From Staphylococcus equorum (GTDB lineage: Bacteria; Bacillota; Bacilli; Staphylococcales; Staphylococcaceae): a stretch of 64,000 bases of DNA. Numbering within the stretch: the first letter of the stretch is position 1; each line of letters begins with the position of its first letter. Position numbers and translations under genes: made by a program. The notes under the pieces were generated by a model. That model had not been told where the DNA came from and ran no database searches. It saw nothing but the letters and a program-made list of their open reading frames with translations. The stretch spans positions 2,634,220 to 2,698,219 of the forward strand of contig NZ_CP118982.1 in the NCBI RefSeq assembly GCF_029024965.1. The letters are read 5' to 3'. Below, in pieces: positions 8,983-18,876 of this stretch.

Positions 8983-11241
8983 TTAATTACGTAATGGTTT
9001 TCCTTTTTCTAACATGTGTGAAATTCTGTCATACGTTTTTTTATTTTGTAAAAGCTCTAAAAATCTTTCTTTTTCAAGTGTCTGTAAATATCTTTGATTC
9101 ACGTATGTGTTACGAGGAATGTCACCGCCTGCTAATACTTCTGCCACTTTCAACGTAATTTCATAATCGTAGTCACTGATAAAGTTACCCATACGTTGTG
9201 CATCTAACTGACCTTCAGCTAATGCCTTAAAGTCTTTGCCTAAAGCAATATATTGTGATTTTGGTGTAGGTACATAATTAGTTTCTGATTCGTAACGCGC
9301 TCTATTTAATGCAACTTCAACACGTCTTTCAGTATTCAATATTACAGTATCCGTCTCTCTCAAATAACCATATTTCACTGCTTCATATGCATTTGTAGAA
9401 ACTTTTGCGAAACCAACTTGCATTAATATTTTAGTAATTGAATCTTGTTTATCATTGTTTTTATGATTTGTGCGCAATACTCTATCCGTTAATTCTGCGA
9501 GTCCACCACCAGCTGGTAGTAAGCCTACGCCTGTCTCAACAAGACCAATATAAGATTCACTTGCAGCTACCACAAATGGTGAATGAAGTACAAGTTCGCA
9601 ACCGCCACCTAAGGCTCTACCTTGAACTGCAGTAACAACTGGTTTCAACGCATGTTTCAGTCTAGTGAATATATAATGAAGTTTTTCGACCATGGCGCCT
9701 ACTTCTGATACCACTTGGTTTTCTTCATGTGCTTTTTTCATTTGATACAAATTCGCACCGACACTAAAGTTGTTGCCGCCTGCATAGATGACCATGCTAC
9801 TATAGTCTTCATCTTCTAATTTGTTAATTGATTCTAATAAATCATCAAGGAATCCGCCAGTAATCACATTATTTTTACTTTGTAATTTTAAAAGTAATTG
9901 ATCTTTATTCGCCACAGATAAGTTAGAATCTGCTCTTTCCCAAATTTCTTGATCAATATACTCTGCGACTGGTGTAACACGTTCAATAGATTCACCTTCA
10001 CTGTAGAATGGTTCATTGCGTTGCTCTATCCAATCTGGAAGTGATCCTAATTCTTCTTTCATGCGTGACTTCACACGTTCGAAGCCCATTAAGTCCCACA
10101 ATTGGAATGGTCCTTGTTTCCAGTTAAAACCCCATACTAATGCGCGATCAATATCTTTAAAATCAGTTGCCGCTTTCGGCACGTTAATCGCTGAATAATA
10201 GAAATTATTTCTCAATGTTTCCCATAGAAATATGCCTGCATCATCTTGTGCATTAAAGATAACGTCTAAGTTAGAAGCCAAGTCTTTATTAAACTTGCCT
10301 AAAATCTCTAATTGTGGTGGTTGCGGTGGCACATAATCATTTTGCTCTGCATCAAAGACGAAACGCTTTTTATCTACTTTTTTATAAAATCCTTGTTTCG
10401 TTTTATTACCTAATGCACCTTTTGCCGCTAATTTTTCCGAAAGTTTTACATCGTGGAAAAATGGTTGTTCATCTGGAACGCTTTGCATACCTTTAATTAC
10501 GGTCATAGCAATATCAAGACCAACTAAATCTGATAAACCATACGTTCCCATTTTTGGTCGTCCAATACTACGGCCAGTTAAAGCATCCACTTCTGTAATA
10601 GAAAAATCTTGGTTTTCAGCTCTGTACATAATGTCATTCATCGTTTGTGTACCAACACGGTTAGCCACAAATCCTGGGACATCATTTGCAACAATGACAC
10701 CTTTCCCTAATACATCTTCTGCAAATGCTTGTACGCGTTCCACTACCGCTTCAGACGTTTTTTCATTTGGAATTACTTCGACTAATTTCATAATGCGTGG
10801 TGGATTAAAGAAATGCATTCCGAAAAAGCGTTCTTTATCTTTTCCTTCAAATACATCTGCAATCGACTCTATTGGAATACCTGATGTGTTCGTCGCAAAT
10901 ATAGCATCATCTTTTGCTACCTTTTTCACTTTATCCCAAACATTATGCTTAATATCCACTTCTTCTTTTACTGCTTCAATATAAATGTCAGCGTCATCTT
11001 GCTCAACTAAATCTTCATTAAAGTTGCCATAAGATAAATTTGAGGCAAAGGCTAAGTCAAATAGCTGTGGACGCTTTGGATTAGTTATTACTTCATAAGC
11101 TTTTTTGGAAATTTTATTAGGTTCATTCTCATCAATCACAATGTCTAATAATTTTACTTTTAAACCTGCGTTGACAAGGAGCGCAGCGATTTGACTACCC
11201 ATCGTGCCTGCACCTAACACAGTTGCTTTTCTTATCGTCAT
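8983..11241 (-). CDS. fadB: 3-hydroxyacyl-CoA dehydrogenase / enoyl-CoA hydratase FadB
   Basis: The product is a 752-residue bifunctional beta-oxidation enzyme. The N-terminal NAD-binding Rossmann motif is VLGAGTMGSQIAALL, followed by the dehydrogenase segment GMHFFNPPRIMKLVEVIP. The C-terminal third carries the crotonase fold with GRALGGGCELVLHS. This dehydrogenase-first order is that of Gram-positive FadB (FadN type) and is the reverse of E. coli FadB. It hydrates enoyl-CoA and oxidises the 3-hydroxyacyl-CoA that FadA then cleaves. It sits between fadE and fadA on the same strand. Confidence 0.95.
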   Translation of the reverse strand: MTIRKATVLGAGTMGSQIAALLVNAGLKVKLLDIVIDENEPNKISKKAYEVITNPKRPQLFDLAFASNLSYGNFNEDLVEQDDADIYIEAVKEEVDIKHNVWDKVKKVAKDDAIFATNTSGIPIESIADVFEGKDKERFFGMHFFNPPRIMKLVEVIPNEKTSEAVVERVQAFAEDVLGKGVIVANDVPGFVANRVGTQTMNDIMYRAENQDFSITEVDALTGRSIGRPKMGTYGLSDLVGLDIAMTVIKGMQSVPDEQPFFHDVKLSEKLAAKGALGNKTKQGFYKKVDKKRFVFDAEQNDYVPPQPPQLEILGKFNKDLASNLDVIFNAQDDAGIFLWETLRNNFYYSAINVPKAATDFKDIDRALVWGFNWKQGPFQLWDLMGFERVKSRMKEELGSLPDWIEQRNEPFYSEGESIERVTPVAEYIDQEIWERADSNLSVANKDQLLLKLQSKNNVITGGFLDDLLESINKLEDEDYSSMVIYAGGNNFSVGANLYQMKKAHEENQVVSEVGAMVEKLHYIFTRLKHALKPVVTAVQGRALGGGCELVLHSPFVVAASESYIGLVETGVGLLPAGGGLAELTDRVLRTNHKNNDKQDSITKILMQVGFAKVSTNAYEAVKYGYLRETDTVILNTERRVEVALNRARYESETNYVPTPKSQYIALGKDFKALAEGQLDAQRMGNFISDYDYEITLKVAEVLAGGDIPRNTYVNQRYLQTLEKERFLELLQNKKTYDRISHMLEKGKPLRN

Positions 11242-11293
11242 ACTAAAACCTCCAAATTGTTTTTTCTATATCTTCAATCGTTCATATTTTATA

Positions 11294-12502
11294 TTAAATA
11301 AATGCTGAGTCTCCCGTGATTGCTCTTCCAATTACAAGTGCATTGATTTCATGTGTGCCTTCATATGTGTAAATCGCTTCAGCATCTGCAAAGAATCTTG
11401 CAATATCGTACTCTCCTGCTAAAATACCATTTCCACCATGCACACCACGGCCCATTGATACTGTTTCTCTTAATCTCAGTGCATTCATCATTTTAGCTGT
11501 TGAAGTTGCCACTTCATCATATTCACCTTTTGCTTGCATACGTGCAAGTTGCGCACATGTCGCCATTGCTTGAGCTAGATTGCCTTGCATCATAGCTAAT
11601 TTCTCTTGAATTAATTGGAACTTACTAATTTCCTTACCAAATTGTTTACGTTGCGTTACATAGTCTGTCGTAGCTTTTAATGCGCCTGCCATCGCTCCTG
11701 TAGCCATGTACGCCACGCCTGCACGAGTAGAATATAATACTTTCGCAATGTCTTTAAAGCTATTAATATTTTGCAGCCTTTGTTCTTCTTTCACGACCAC
11801 ATTTTTCAGACGAATTTTGGCGTTAGGAACGATACGGAGTGCAATTTTATTTTCAATAAGTTCGATTTCCACGCCTTCTTGACTAGGCTCGACAATAAAG
11901 CCTTTAGGTTTACCAGTATCTACATCTACTGCGTATACTGGCATAACGTCGGCTACATTTGCACCACCAATCCATTTTTTCTCACCATTAATAACCCATT
12001 GATCGCCCTCACGTTTCGCAGTAGTTTCTAATCCACCCGCGACATCAGAGCCATGTTCCGGTTCTGTTAATGCAAAGCACGTACGTAATTCGTGTGATTG
12101 TAATTTGGGTAAATAATAGGCTTGTTGCTCTTTACTACCACCAAACCAAAATGAATTATGACCTAAGCCTTGATGTACACCGAGTAATGTCGCTAAAGAA
12201 ACATCAAATTTGGCTATTGTGTATGACATAAAGAATTGGAATAGTTGACTAGGTGTTTTTTCTCCTTCACGTCCTTCAAATAGTAACGGATTTTGGAAAT
12301 AGTTTAATTTACCCAATTCTTCAAAATAGTCTTCTGGCTCAGTCGCATTTAACCAATGCTCATTAACTGAGTCTCTATATTTTTCTTCTAACATATCATT
12401 AAGCTGTTTTAATAATTTAACTTCTCCTTCAGTTAAATCTTTTGCAATACTTAAAATATCCTCTGGATATAATGCTTTGATTACTTCTTCTTTTGTTGGC
12501 AT
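11294..12502 (-). CDS. fadE: Acyl-CoA dehydrogenase FadE
   Basis: The product is a flavin-dependent dehydrogenase of about 402 residues that introduces the first double bond into acyl-CoA. The signature CFALTEPEHGSD is present, and the C-terminal TYEGTHEINALVIGRAI contains the glutamate expected to act as catalytic base. The start is ATG 12502 because AAGTGGAGG (12511-12519) is spaced 8 bases upstream; the longer frame back to 12547 would translate a cre site. The gene lies between fadD and fadB. A consensus cre just upstream suggests its own CcpA-controlled promoter or a CcpA roadblock. Confidence 0.93.
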   Translation of the reverse strand: MPTKEEVIKALYPEDILSIAKDLTEGEVKLLKQLNDMLEEKYRDSVNEHWLNATEPEDYFEELGKLNYFQNPLLFEGREGEKTPSQLFQFFMSYTIAKFDVSLATLLGVHQGLGHNSFWFGGSKEQQAYYLPKLQSHELRTCFALTEPEHGSDVAGGLETTAKREGDQWVINGEKKWIGGANVADVMPVYAVDVDTGKPKGFIVEPSQEGVEIELIENKIALRIVPNAKIRLKNVVVKEEQRLQNINSFKDIAKVLYSTRAGVAYMATGAMAGALKATTDYVTQRKQFGKEISKFQLIQEKLAMMQGNLAQAMATCAQLARMQAKGEYDEVATSTAKMMNALRLRETVSMGRGVHGGNGILAGEYDIARFFADAEAIYTYEGTHEINALVIGRAITGDSAFI

Positions 12503-12522
12503 AATTAAAACCTCCACTTTAA

Positions 12523-12536
12523 TGTTAACGCTTACA
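12523..12536. promoter_or_regulatory. CcpA cre site before fadE
   Basis: The sequence TGTTAACGCTTACA fits the cre consensus TGWNANCGNTNNCA at every defined position. It lies 20-35 bases upstream of the fadE start, between fadD and fadE, and would allow catabolite repression of the distal fad genes. Confidence 0.75.
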
Positions 12537-12595
12537 AATCTTGTCAAAAAAATTTATAGTTATTATTTTAAAATATTTATAAAAGCATAAGTTAT

Positions 12596-15500
12596 TTAAG
12601 CTAATTCATCATCTTGTTGACGCGCTTTGTCAGCTTTATTATTCATCTTCTTCTGTAACTCTAGCTTATCTGGTTTTGAAGTTGAGTTCAGCGGAATATT
12701 TGTTAATTTTAAATACATTCTCGGAATCTTATACCCAGCTATGTGTTCTCTCATGTGTGCGTCTAATTTTTGTTCAAAGTCTGGATCATCTTCAGTCAAT
12801 ACCACTGCTGCTGAAACAGATTCTCCATATTTAGGACTTTCATAGCTCACTACCACACCTTGTGCTACTAATGGATGTGTTGATAAGACCGCTTCTACTT
12901 CAGAAGGCAGCACATTTTCACCACCAGTGATAATCATTTCTTTACGTCTATCAACGATATAGATATCACCGTCTTCATCTATTTTTGCTAAATCTCCTGT
13001 TAAGAAATATCCATCTTTGAAATTTTTCGCTGTTTCTTCTGGTTTCTTCCAATAACCTGGTGTAACATTGTTACCTTTAACAGCTAATTCGCCAATTTCT
13101 CCAGTTTGTATATCTTCAAATTCATCATTTAAAATACGATAGTCCACAAACATGACAGGCTGCCCAATACTACCAGGTTTTTCAGCGCCATTTTCTGGCG
13201 TGTTAACCATTGTTAGTGGCGCTTCCGTCAAACCGTAACCATTAACGATAGATAGGCCCATACTGTTAAATTTCTTTTGCACAGCAGGTAGTGGTGCTGA
13301 CCCACCTTGAAGTAAGAATTCAATGTTATCGAAGTTTTTAAGATCAAAATTCTCTGCAACTAACATTGCATAATACATCGTTGGTATCTGTATTAAATAA
13401 TTTGGTTTGTAATGTGCCATGAGATCATTTAATGCTTCACCATTGAAGTAGCGTTGTATAATCAGTGTGCCGCCTGCCATTAGCAATGGTAACGTCAAAT
13501 CGTTAAAGCCTAATACATGAAACATTGGTGTCGAAACAATCGTCTTATACGTAGAATTTATTTTATAAGTGAGCGCCGTATTTATTGGATTATTGACGAA
13601 AGTTTCATACGTAAACATAACGCCTTTAGGTAATCCTGTTGTACCACTTGTGTACATTAACGCTGCTAAATCATCTTTTTCTACATGTACCGTTTTGAAT
13701 GGACGGTGATTGTTTGGATCGACCATATCATCATATTGTTTTGAATCGACATCCATATGAATGAGTTCGTCTGCGATTCCCTCTAAACTTGATAAATGCT
13801 TTTGTGAATAAAAAATTAATTTTACATCAGAATCTTGAATCACGCTTTCAATTTCCTGTGTTTTCAAACGCCAATTCATCGGTAAATATACTGCACCTAT
13901 TTTAAATGTAGCGAATAATAAATCCAGAATAGCTACATCGTTTGGTGAGAAAATACCAACGACATCCCCACGTTCTATACCTTGATCTTGTAAATGATTT
14001 GCTAAGTTCTCTGCACGTTTATTTAAATCTTGATATGTCCATTCAGTACCTTTAAATGGATCGATAATTGCTGGCTTTTCCTCATCAAATACTGCTCTCG
14101 TTTTAATCCAGTCGTAATTCATATTTTTCTCCCCCTTATTTTTAATTCGATCTTCCGACTTAATTACCTGAGACAGACCTCCCCATGTTTTTTGATAAAT
14201 ATCATTCTGTGTTATGTTAATCTCGTCAGAAATGATTGGTTGAAACTCCATATTTGCTAAAATATCTCGCTCTAAATCTAAACCAGGTGCAATTTCAATT
14301 AATTTAATACCTTTGTCCGTCAGTTCAAACACTGCGCGTTCAGTAACAAAATAAACTTCCTGTGCTAATTTTCGTGCATTTTCAACATTAAAATCTATGT
14401 TGCCAACTTCTTTTACAAATTTAGGTGACTTACCTTGTGTTTCCACTTGGGCTTCACCGTTCACAAAATTTAGTTGACCCCCAACAACCATTGAAGCTGA
14501 AAAAACAATCCTTTTAACTGATTGGCTAATATCAATAAAACCACCACACCCATTCATTTTGTCTCCGAACTTAGACACATTAACGTTGCCATATTGATCC
14601 ACTTCAGCAAAGCTTAGGAATGCGACATCTATGCCATCGTTATAGATAAAATCCCATGTTAACTCGTGTCTCATGCGTGCACTTAGATTGTAGTTCATAC
14701 CAAAGTAATTACCGCTACTAATTAAGCCACCAAAAACGCCTGTATCTATATTCGTTTGAACTAAATGATTGGCCTGCTCCTCTTCTAAAACATTCGACAA
14801 TTCATTATTAATGCCAAAACCAATACTGATTACATCTCCTTCAAGTAAATATTGAGCTGCACGTCTCAAAATCACTTTACGGGTACCTAATGCTATATAT
14901 GGCTCTCGCATTTCAGTAATCTGATAATGTCCTGAAAGTGCTGGGTCATATTGTGTTTGGACAACCTGTCTGTGATATTTCGGATTGCTATTAACTACAA
15001 CGTAATCTACAAGTTTACCCGGAATAAATACATCACTCGGATTGAAACGCCCACTTTGGATGACTGCTTTCACTTGCACAATCACTTTACCTTTATTCTT
15101 ATGTGTAGCTGCTGCAACACTGTAACCCTCTCCAAGATGTGCTTCATGCGTCATATAAATATTACCTTCTGTATCGGCATATGTACCTCGTAACAATGCG
15201 ACATCAATTTCTGGAAAATCATAATTTAAATATGTTTCTCCGTTGATTTCAATTAAAGATACTAGATCCTCTGTCGTACGCGTATTTACTTTGCCACCAG
15301 AATATCTAGGATCAACATTGGTATTCAGCCCAATCTTAGTAATTGTTCCTGGTGAAGCAGATGTTTGACTACGATAATGCGTCGTAATTACACCTTGAGG
15401 CACGTAATAGGCTTCAATATCATTATTGCGCATTGCATTGATAGTCTTAGGTGAACCAGTAATAATACTTGTGATTAATCGTTTGATCATACCCCTTGAT

Positions 15501-15715
15501 ACAAAAGAATCTAAATCATAACTGTCGCCACGATAATCACTAATATCGTTTGCCAACATAAAGGTGAAGGCTTTAGGCGTTTGATGCTCATCATATTGAT
15601 CGACTAATGTTTTGAGAATCTCAGCTGGTAAGTTAGCCGTTGATAATGCTGCTAGGGCTATCACATCACCTTCATTAATGATGTCTTTCAAATCTGAAAA
15701 CGGAATAATTTTCAT
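12596..15715 (-). CDS. fadX-fadD: FadX-FadD fusion: acyl-CoA transferase joined to acyl-CoA synthetase
   Basis: One uninterrupted 1039-codon frame covers two proteins that are separate in other staphylococci. Residues 1 to about 520 are a family I CoA-transferase (FadX), with a GGFIDISQ-type segment. Residues 532-1039 are an AMP-forming acyl-CoA synthetase (FadD) with YTSGTTGLPKGVM and ITGGENVLPSEVE. The junction (VIKSEDRIKNKGEKN then MNYDWIK) reads as translated intergenic sequence, and a full ribosome binding site for FadD persists inside it. Codon CGA at 14147-14149 is one transition from TGA, so loss of the fadX stop is the simplest origin. Both a fusion protein and free FadD could be made. 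Confidence 0.85.
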   Translation of the reverse strand: MKIIPFSDLKDIINEGDVIALAALSTANLPAEILKTLVDQYDEHQTPKAFTFMLANDISDYRGDSYDLDSFVSRGMIKRLITSIITGSPKTINAMRNNDIEAYYVPQGVITTHYRSQTSASPGTITKIGLNTNVDPRYSGGKVNTRTTEDLVSLIEINGETYLNYDFPEIDVALLRGTYADTEGNIYMTHEAHLGEGYSVAAATHKNKGKVIVQVKAVIQSGRFNPSDVFIPGKLVDYVVVNSNPKYHRQVVQTQYDPALSGHYQITEMREPYIALGTRKVILRRAAQYLLEGDVISIGFGINNELSNVLEEEQANHLVQTNIDTGVFGGLISSGNYFGMNYNLSARMRHELTWDFIYNDGIDVAFLSFAEVDQYGNVNVSKFGDKMNGCGGFIDISQSVKRIVFSASMVVGGQLNFVNGEAQVETQGKSPKFVKEVGNIDFNVENARKLAQEVYFVTERAVFELTDKGIKLIEIAPGLDLERDILANMEFQPIISDEINITQNDIYQKTWGGLSQVIKSEDRIKNKGEKNMNYDWIKTRAVFDEEKPAIIDPFKGTEWTYQDLNKRAENLANHLQDQGIERGDVVGIFSPNDVAILDLLFATFKIGAVYLPMNWRLKTQEIESVIQDSDVKLIFYSQKHLSSLEGIADELIHMDVDSKQYDDMVDPNNHRPFKTVHVEKDDLAALMYTSGTTGLPKGVMFTYETFVNNPINTALTYKINSTYKTIVSTPMFHVLGFNDLTLPLLMAGGTLIIQRYFNGEALNDLMAHYKPNYLIQIPTMYYAMLVAENFDLKNFDNIEFLLQGGSAPLPAVQKKFNSMGLSIVNGYGLTEAPLTMVNTPENGAEKPGSIGQPVMFVDYRILNDEFEDIQTGEIGELAVKGNNVTPGYWKKPEETAKNFKDGYFLTGDLAKIDEDGDIYIVDRRKEMIITGGENVLPSEVEAVLSTHPLVAQGVVVSYESPKYGESVSAAVVLTEDDPDFEQKLDAHMREHIAGYKIPRMYLKLTNIPLNSTSKPDKLELQKKMNNKADKARQQDDELA
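14120..14137 (-). promoter_or_regulatory. Internal ribosome binding site and start codon of fadD
   Basis: On the minus strand AAGGGGGAG (14137-14129) precedes an ATG at 14122 by 6 bases, in frame with the surrounding fusion. It marks the ancestral start of the 508-residue FadD and should still permit independent translation of the synthetase. Confidence 0.8.
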
Positions 15716-15795
15716 ACTTGCGACTCCTATCTTTGTTTAATCCGGCTATTTTATCTATCATTTTCCCCTTGAATAATCTCTCCCTTTTTAATAAA

Positions 15796-15809
15796 TGTAA
15801 ACCCTTACA
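15796..15809. promoter_or_regulatory. cre-like operator before fadX
   Basis: TGTAAACCCTTACA differs from the palindromic cre TGTAAACGCTTACA by one base in the centre. It lies about 80 bases upstream of fadX, where a CcpA site is expected. The rest of the gap 15716-16054 is AT-rich, with an imperfect CCTTCAA/TTGAAGG inverted repeat and no gene. Confidence 0.55.
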
Positions 15810-16054
15810 TGTAATATACCATTATTATTGAAAATTATGCAAAAATTCTTTATTTTACATAGTAAATTAATAAATAAAACAGATAATGGCGGGCATAAAT
15901 TAGCGAATTAAAAATCCCTTCAAAATCCACACTTTTTCAGCGCACACCTTGAAGGAACACATACTTTTATAAGATTGTAGTACTTTTTAGGTCAGCATAT
16001 ATTAAAAATATTAGCATGATGCTTAGTTTAATAAGGTTTCTATGCTTTTAATCT

Positions 16055-16486
16055 TTATTTAACAATTAATACTGGGACAGAACTTCTTTTAGCAATCTTA
16101 TGCGTAACATCTCCTAAAACGTGTTTAATATTCAAACTCACTCTATGATTACTCATAATTACTAAATCGTATTCACCTTTATCTGTATCGCCAGAAGTAA
16201 TTTTGTCTAAGATTGTATCTTTAACAGGTCCAAAATCAATATCTACTTTATATTGAACCTTTTTTTCATCTAATTCGTGTAAAAATGGAGCAAGGCTGCT
16301 TTCTTTTTCTCTAATAATATCACTTTTTTGTTCAATATAATTTTCTAAATTAGTTGCAAAATTAGCTTCTTCAACAACATGATAAACTGTAACAATTGAA
16401 TCTGTATCAACCATTTTTACTAAATGGTCAGGAATCGCACTAAAATCATTTTCAAAATCATAGGGTAATAATATATTTTTAAACAT
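16055..16486 (-). CDS. Universal stress protein (UspA family)
   Basis: The product is a 143-residue single UspA domain beginning MFKNILLPYDF, with the C-terminal nucleotide-binding segment VIMSNHRVSLNIKHVLGDVTHKIAKR only partly conserved relative to the G-2x-G-9x-G pattern. ATG 16486 is chosen because AGGAGG lies 10 bases upstream; GTG 16492 is too close to it. Family members help survival under stress or stationary phase, mostly with unknown biochemistry. The gene is monocistronic. The flanking gap 16487-16720 shows no further feature. Confidence 0.85.
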   Translation of the reverse strand: MFKNILLPYDFENDFSAIPDHLVKMVDTDSIVTVYHVVEEANFATNLENYIEQKSDIIREKESSLAPFLHELDEKKVQYKVDIDFGPVKDTILDKITSGDTDKGEYDLVIMSNHRVSLNIKHVLGDVTHKIAKRSSVPVLIVK

Positions 16487-16720
16487 ATACACTAACCTCC
16501 TAGTAGCAAGTATTTAGATACCTATTACTTATATAATACCCTCAAAAATATTTTTTAATTTAGTAACAACAAATGCCAACCATTGGAGAACTAAATTCAA
16601 AATAGTTGAAGTTAGAAACTTGATAATAACAGAGTTGTGTCTAAAATCATTTTACATTATGAAAGAATACAAAATTGTTTATCTTAAATATTCTAATTAT
16701 TATTCTATAAAAAGTTAAAT

Positions 16721-17623
16721 TTAGTTGTTTAGCAATTTGGATTTTAGTATTTTTCTATTTTCTTCTAACGAGTATGGGTCATTATACCAATAGTTTTCAG
16801 CTTTAACGTGAAATACATGACCTTGATTTACTGACGGAATATTCTTCCAAACATTAGTTTTTTCAAACTCTGGAGAGGATTTTCTCTCGCTCATTGTAAT
16901 AATATAGTCTCCAGCGTATTTAGGCATTGATTCTAATGATAAAGCTTTATACCCATCTTTTTTCACTACCTTTTCTAAAGGTTCTGGCATTTTTAAATTA
17001 AATGCCTGATACAAAATTTCTCCTCCTCTCCCCCAATCTTTACCGAAAGCATAATATTCTTTATTAAAGTCATCAAAAATTGAAACTGTGGCATTAGTGC
17101 CAATGTGCTTTTTAATTTCATTAGCATCTTTAGCTGTCTGTTTCTTCCAATTATTCACCCATTGCTTTGCTTTTTCTTCTTTTCCTAATAATTTTCCTAA
17201 TTGAATCTGAGTATCTAAATAATTTCTTTTACCATATTCCATCGGGATTGTTTTTGTGATTTTTTGGAACTTCTTCAAGTTTTTGTCATCAGTATCTGCA
17301 ACAATAAGATCTGGTTTTAGTTCAGCTATTTCTTCTACATTTTCAGCGTTTATTTTTTTAACCTTTTTGAATTCTTCGTTTAATATCTCACTTTGCTTTA
17401 TGTCTTTGTTCACACCAACTACATGTCCACCTAGTTGCTTTATACCTCCTGCGTATGTATCAGCTGCAACAACTATACGTTGGGGATTTTTGGGTATACT
17501 TATCTTTTTACCAGAGTCTAAAGTATACTTTTTTTCATCTTTCGCCTTTTCTTTATGAGCATTATTGCTACATGCAGATAGTAGCAATAATACTATTAAA
17601 AATGGTACTGTTAATTTTTTCAT
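16721..17623 (-). CDS. fhuD: Ferric hydroxamate siderophore-binding lipoprotein (FhuD2-like)
   Basis: The product is a 300-residue extracytoplasmic substrate-binding protein. The signal peptide ends in the lipobox LLLSACSN with lipidated Cys18. The mature part follows S. aureus FhuD2 closely in layout: TYAGGIKQLGG near the start, the ligand-site segment DWGRGGEILYQAF with the conserved Trp and Arg, and a C-terminal YWYNDPYSLEENRK. It delivers ferric hydroxamates to an FhuBG permease, which is not encoded here, as is usual for FhuD2. A near-consensus Fur box just upstream indicates induction on iron starvation. Confidence 0.88.
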   Translation of the reverse strand: MKKLTVPFLIVLLLLSACSNNAHKEKAKDEKKYTLDSGKKISIPKNPQRIVVAADTYAGGIKQLGGHVVGVNKDIKQSEILNEEFKKVKKINAENVEEIAELKPDLIVADTDDKNLKKFQKITKTIPMEYGKRNYLDTQIQLGKLLGKEEKAKQWVNNWKKQTAKDANEIKKHIGTNATVSIFDDFNKEYYAFGKDWGRGGEILYQAFNLKMPEPLEKVVKKDGYKALSLESMPKYAGDYIITMSERKSSPEFEKTNVWKNIPSVNQGHVFHVKAENYWYNDPYSLEENRKILKSKLLNN

Positions 17624-17645
17624 CTATAATCCCCCATATATAATT

Positions 17646-17664
17646 GATATTGATATTCATTATC
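17646..17664. promoter_or_regulatory. Fur box upstream of fhuD
   Basis: GATATTGATATTCATTATC matches 17 of 19 positions of the Fur consensus GATAATGATAATCATTATC. It is 23 bases upstream of the fhuD start, so iron-loaded Fur would block transcription. Confidence 0.85.
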
Positions 17665-17841
17665 AATTATATATTTTTTTGTTACTTTAGCAACTACTAT
17701 TTAAAAGGCTAATGTTATTAATAATATCCTTCTCTTTACTTTAGAATATATTTTTAATTAAAATTATATTTTTATTATTAATCCAATTGTTTTATTACAC
17801 CCAAAATTGTTTAAACGAGCAATCAATTTTTATAAAGAACT

Positions 17842-17900
17842 AGCAGTAGTCTGACCCACTCTTGTGGGAAAAATGCTATATGAAGACTACAAATTAAGGC
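17842..17900. repeat. Degenerate copy of a staphylococcal intergenic repeat
   Basis: This segment, rich in CTGACCCACTCTTGTGGGAA followed by GAAGACTAC, resembles 47260-47330, where the same words occur as CGACTCCTGTGGAGAA and GAAGACTAC. It lies in the otherwise gene-free gap 17665-18255. The copy is truncated relative to the one at 47 kb. Confidence 0.5.
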
Positions 17901-18142
17901 ATTACACACGAAATAAAGGGTGAAATCGTAAAAAAGTCGGAGCAATTGTCGACACACAGAAGCTTACTTTCAATAAAATATTTTAATCTACTCATAATTA
18001 AATTCGAATGAATCAATTATGTTTCTTTAAATGTTGAACTTTGATATAGTCGGATATTGAATATAAAATATCAGAATTATATTAAAAGTAGGTGTTTTTA
18101 TTTCTTCAAATATTATTTCTATTCAAAAAATATCGGCTTTAG

Positions 18143-18171
18143 CACTTCACATTTTAATGTGGGGTGTTTTT
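18143..18171 (+). terminator. Orphan terminator hairpin upstream of the 206-residue gene
   Basis: An 11-bp stem with two G-U pairs (CACTTCACATT / AATGTGGGGTG, 2-base loop) is followed by TTTTT at 18167-18171. No gene ends just upstream on the plus strand, so it may end a small RNA or act as a leader attenuator for the gene at 18256. Confidence 0.5.
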
Positions 18172-18255
18172 CTATGTTTTTAAATCAACGTTTAATAATA
18201 GATGTTGTGAAGTCTATCTATTATATAAGTAAAAATTCTATAAGGAGCGTAATGT

Positions 18256-18876
18256 ATGATTGTAAAGGATAGTATTACCAATCCATTTAATATAATTTGT
18301 AAAAATAAATATGAAGAAACAAATGCCTTCACATATAATAGGTTAATAAATTATGGAAGTGCTTATTATTATTTAAAAGATACTTCATTTGATTATATTT
18401 CTAAAAGTGTTGTTAGTAAGTGTGATGGTGTAGACAACGAGGAATTCAAATCTAGGTTTTATCATTATGGAGAAACTGAAAAATTTTGTATCGAAGAACT
18501 AGAAGTAACCTCTACATTTGAAAATAAAGGCGTTATGACCATTATGTTTTGTGACGTTATGCTAGCAATGTTAACTAGTGAATTATCACATCAACATCAT
18601 ATAGAGATTAAATTTATAAACACATCAGATTTGATAAAAGATGGCAAAATAGTAAACGTGTATCATAGTGTGATACCTAATTATGAATTATCAACAACTA
18701 AGCCTGATAGTACAAGAATATCTTTAGAAGGCCAACGTAATAAATCAAGCATTGAATTTTATCAAGATATTTATAATATATTTCCTTTAGAGACTAGAGA
18801 AGAAGATATTGAATATTATACAAGTCTAAGAGCTGAAAAAATAAAAAGCTTTAATGAAAAGTTAAAAGCTATTTAG
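18256..18876 (+). CDS. Hypothetical protein, 206 residues
   Basis: I do not recognise this protein. It has a strong AAGGAG ribosome binding site (18242-18247) 8 bases before the ATG, which supports a real gene. It is soluble with no signal peptide or membrane helix. A central stretch (FCIEELEVTSTFENKGVMTI then MFCDVMLAMLT) faintly recalls the beta-strand/pyrophosphate-loop/helix of GNAT acetyltransferases, but the R/Q-x-x-G-x-G/A motif is not seen, so this is only a hint. It sits between an iron-uptake gene and a decayed region. Confidence 0.6.
   Translation: MIVKDSITNPFNIICKNKYEETNAFTYNRLINYGSAYYYLKDTSFDYISKSVVSKCDGVDNEEFKSRFYHYGETEKFCIEELEVTSTFENKGVMTIMFCDVMLAMLTSELSHQHHIEIKFINTSDLIKDGKIVNVYHSVIPNYELSTTKPDSTRISLEGQRNKSSIEFYQDIYNIFPLETREEDIEYYTSLRAEKIKSFNEKLKAI

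Noticed and set aside
7766..15715. Plus-strand open frames of 60-120 codons within the fad genes
   Set aside because: They are antisense shadows of strongly conserved genes and lack translation signals.
18057..18272. A 71-codon open frame before the 206-residue gene
   Set aside because: It has no ribosome binding site, runs through a terminator hairpin and ends inside the next gene; its composition is that of AT-rich noncoding DNA.
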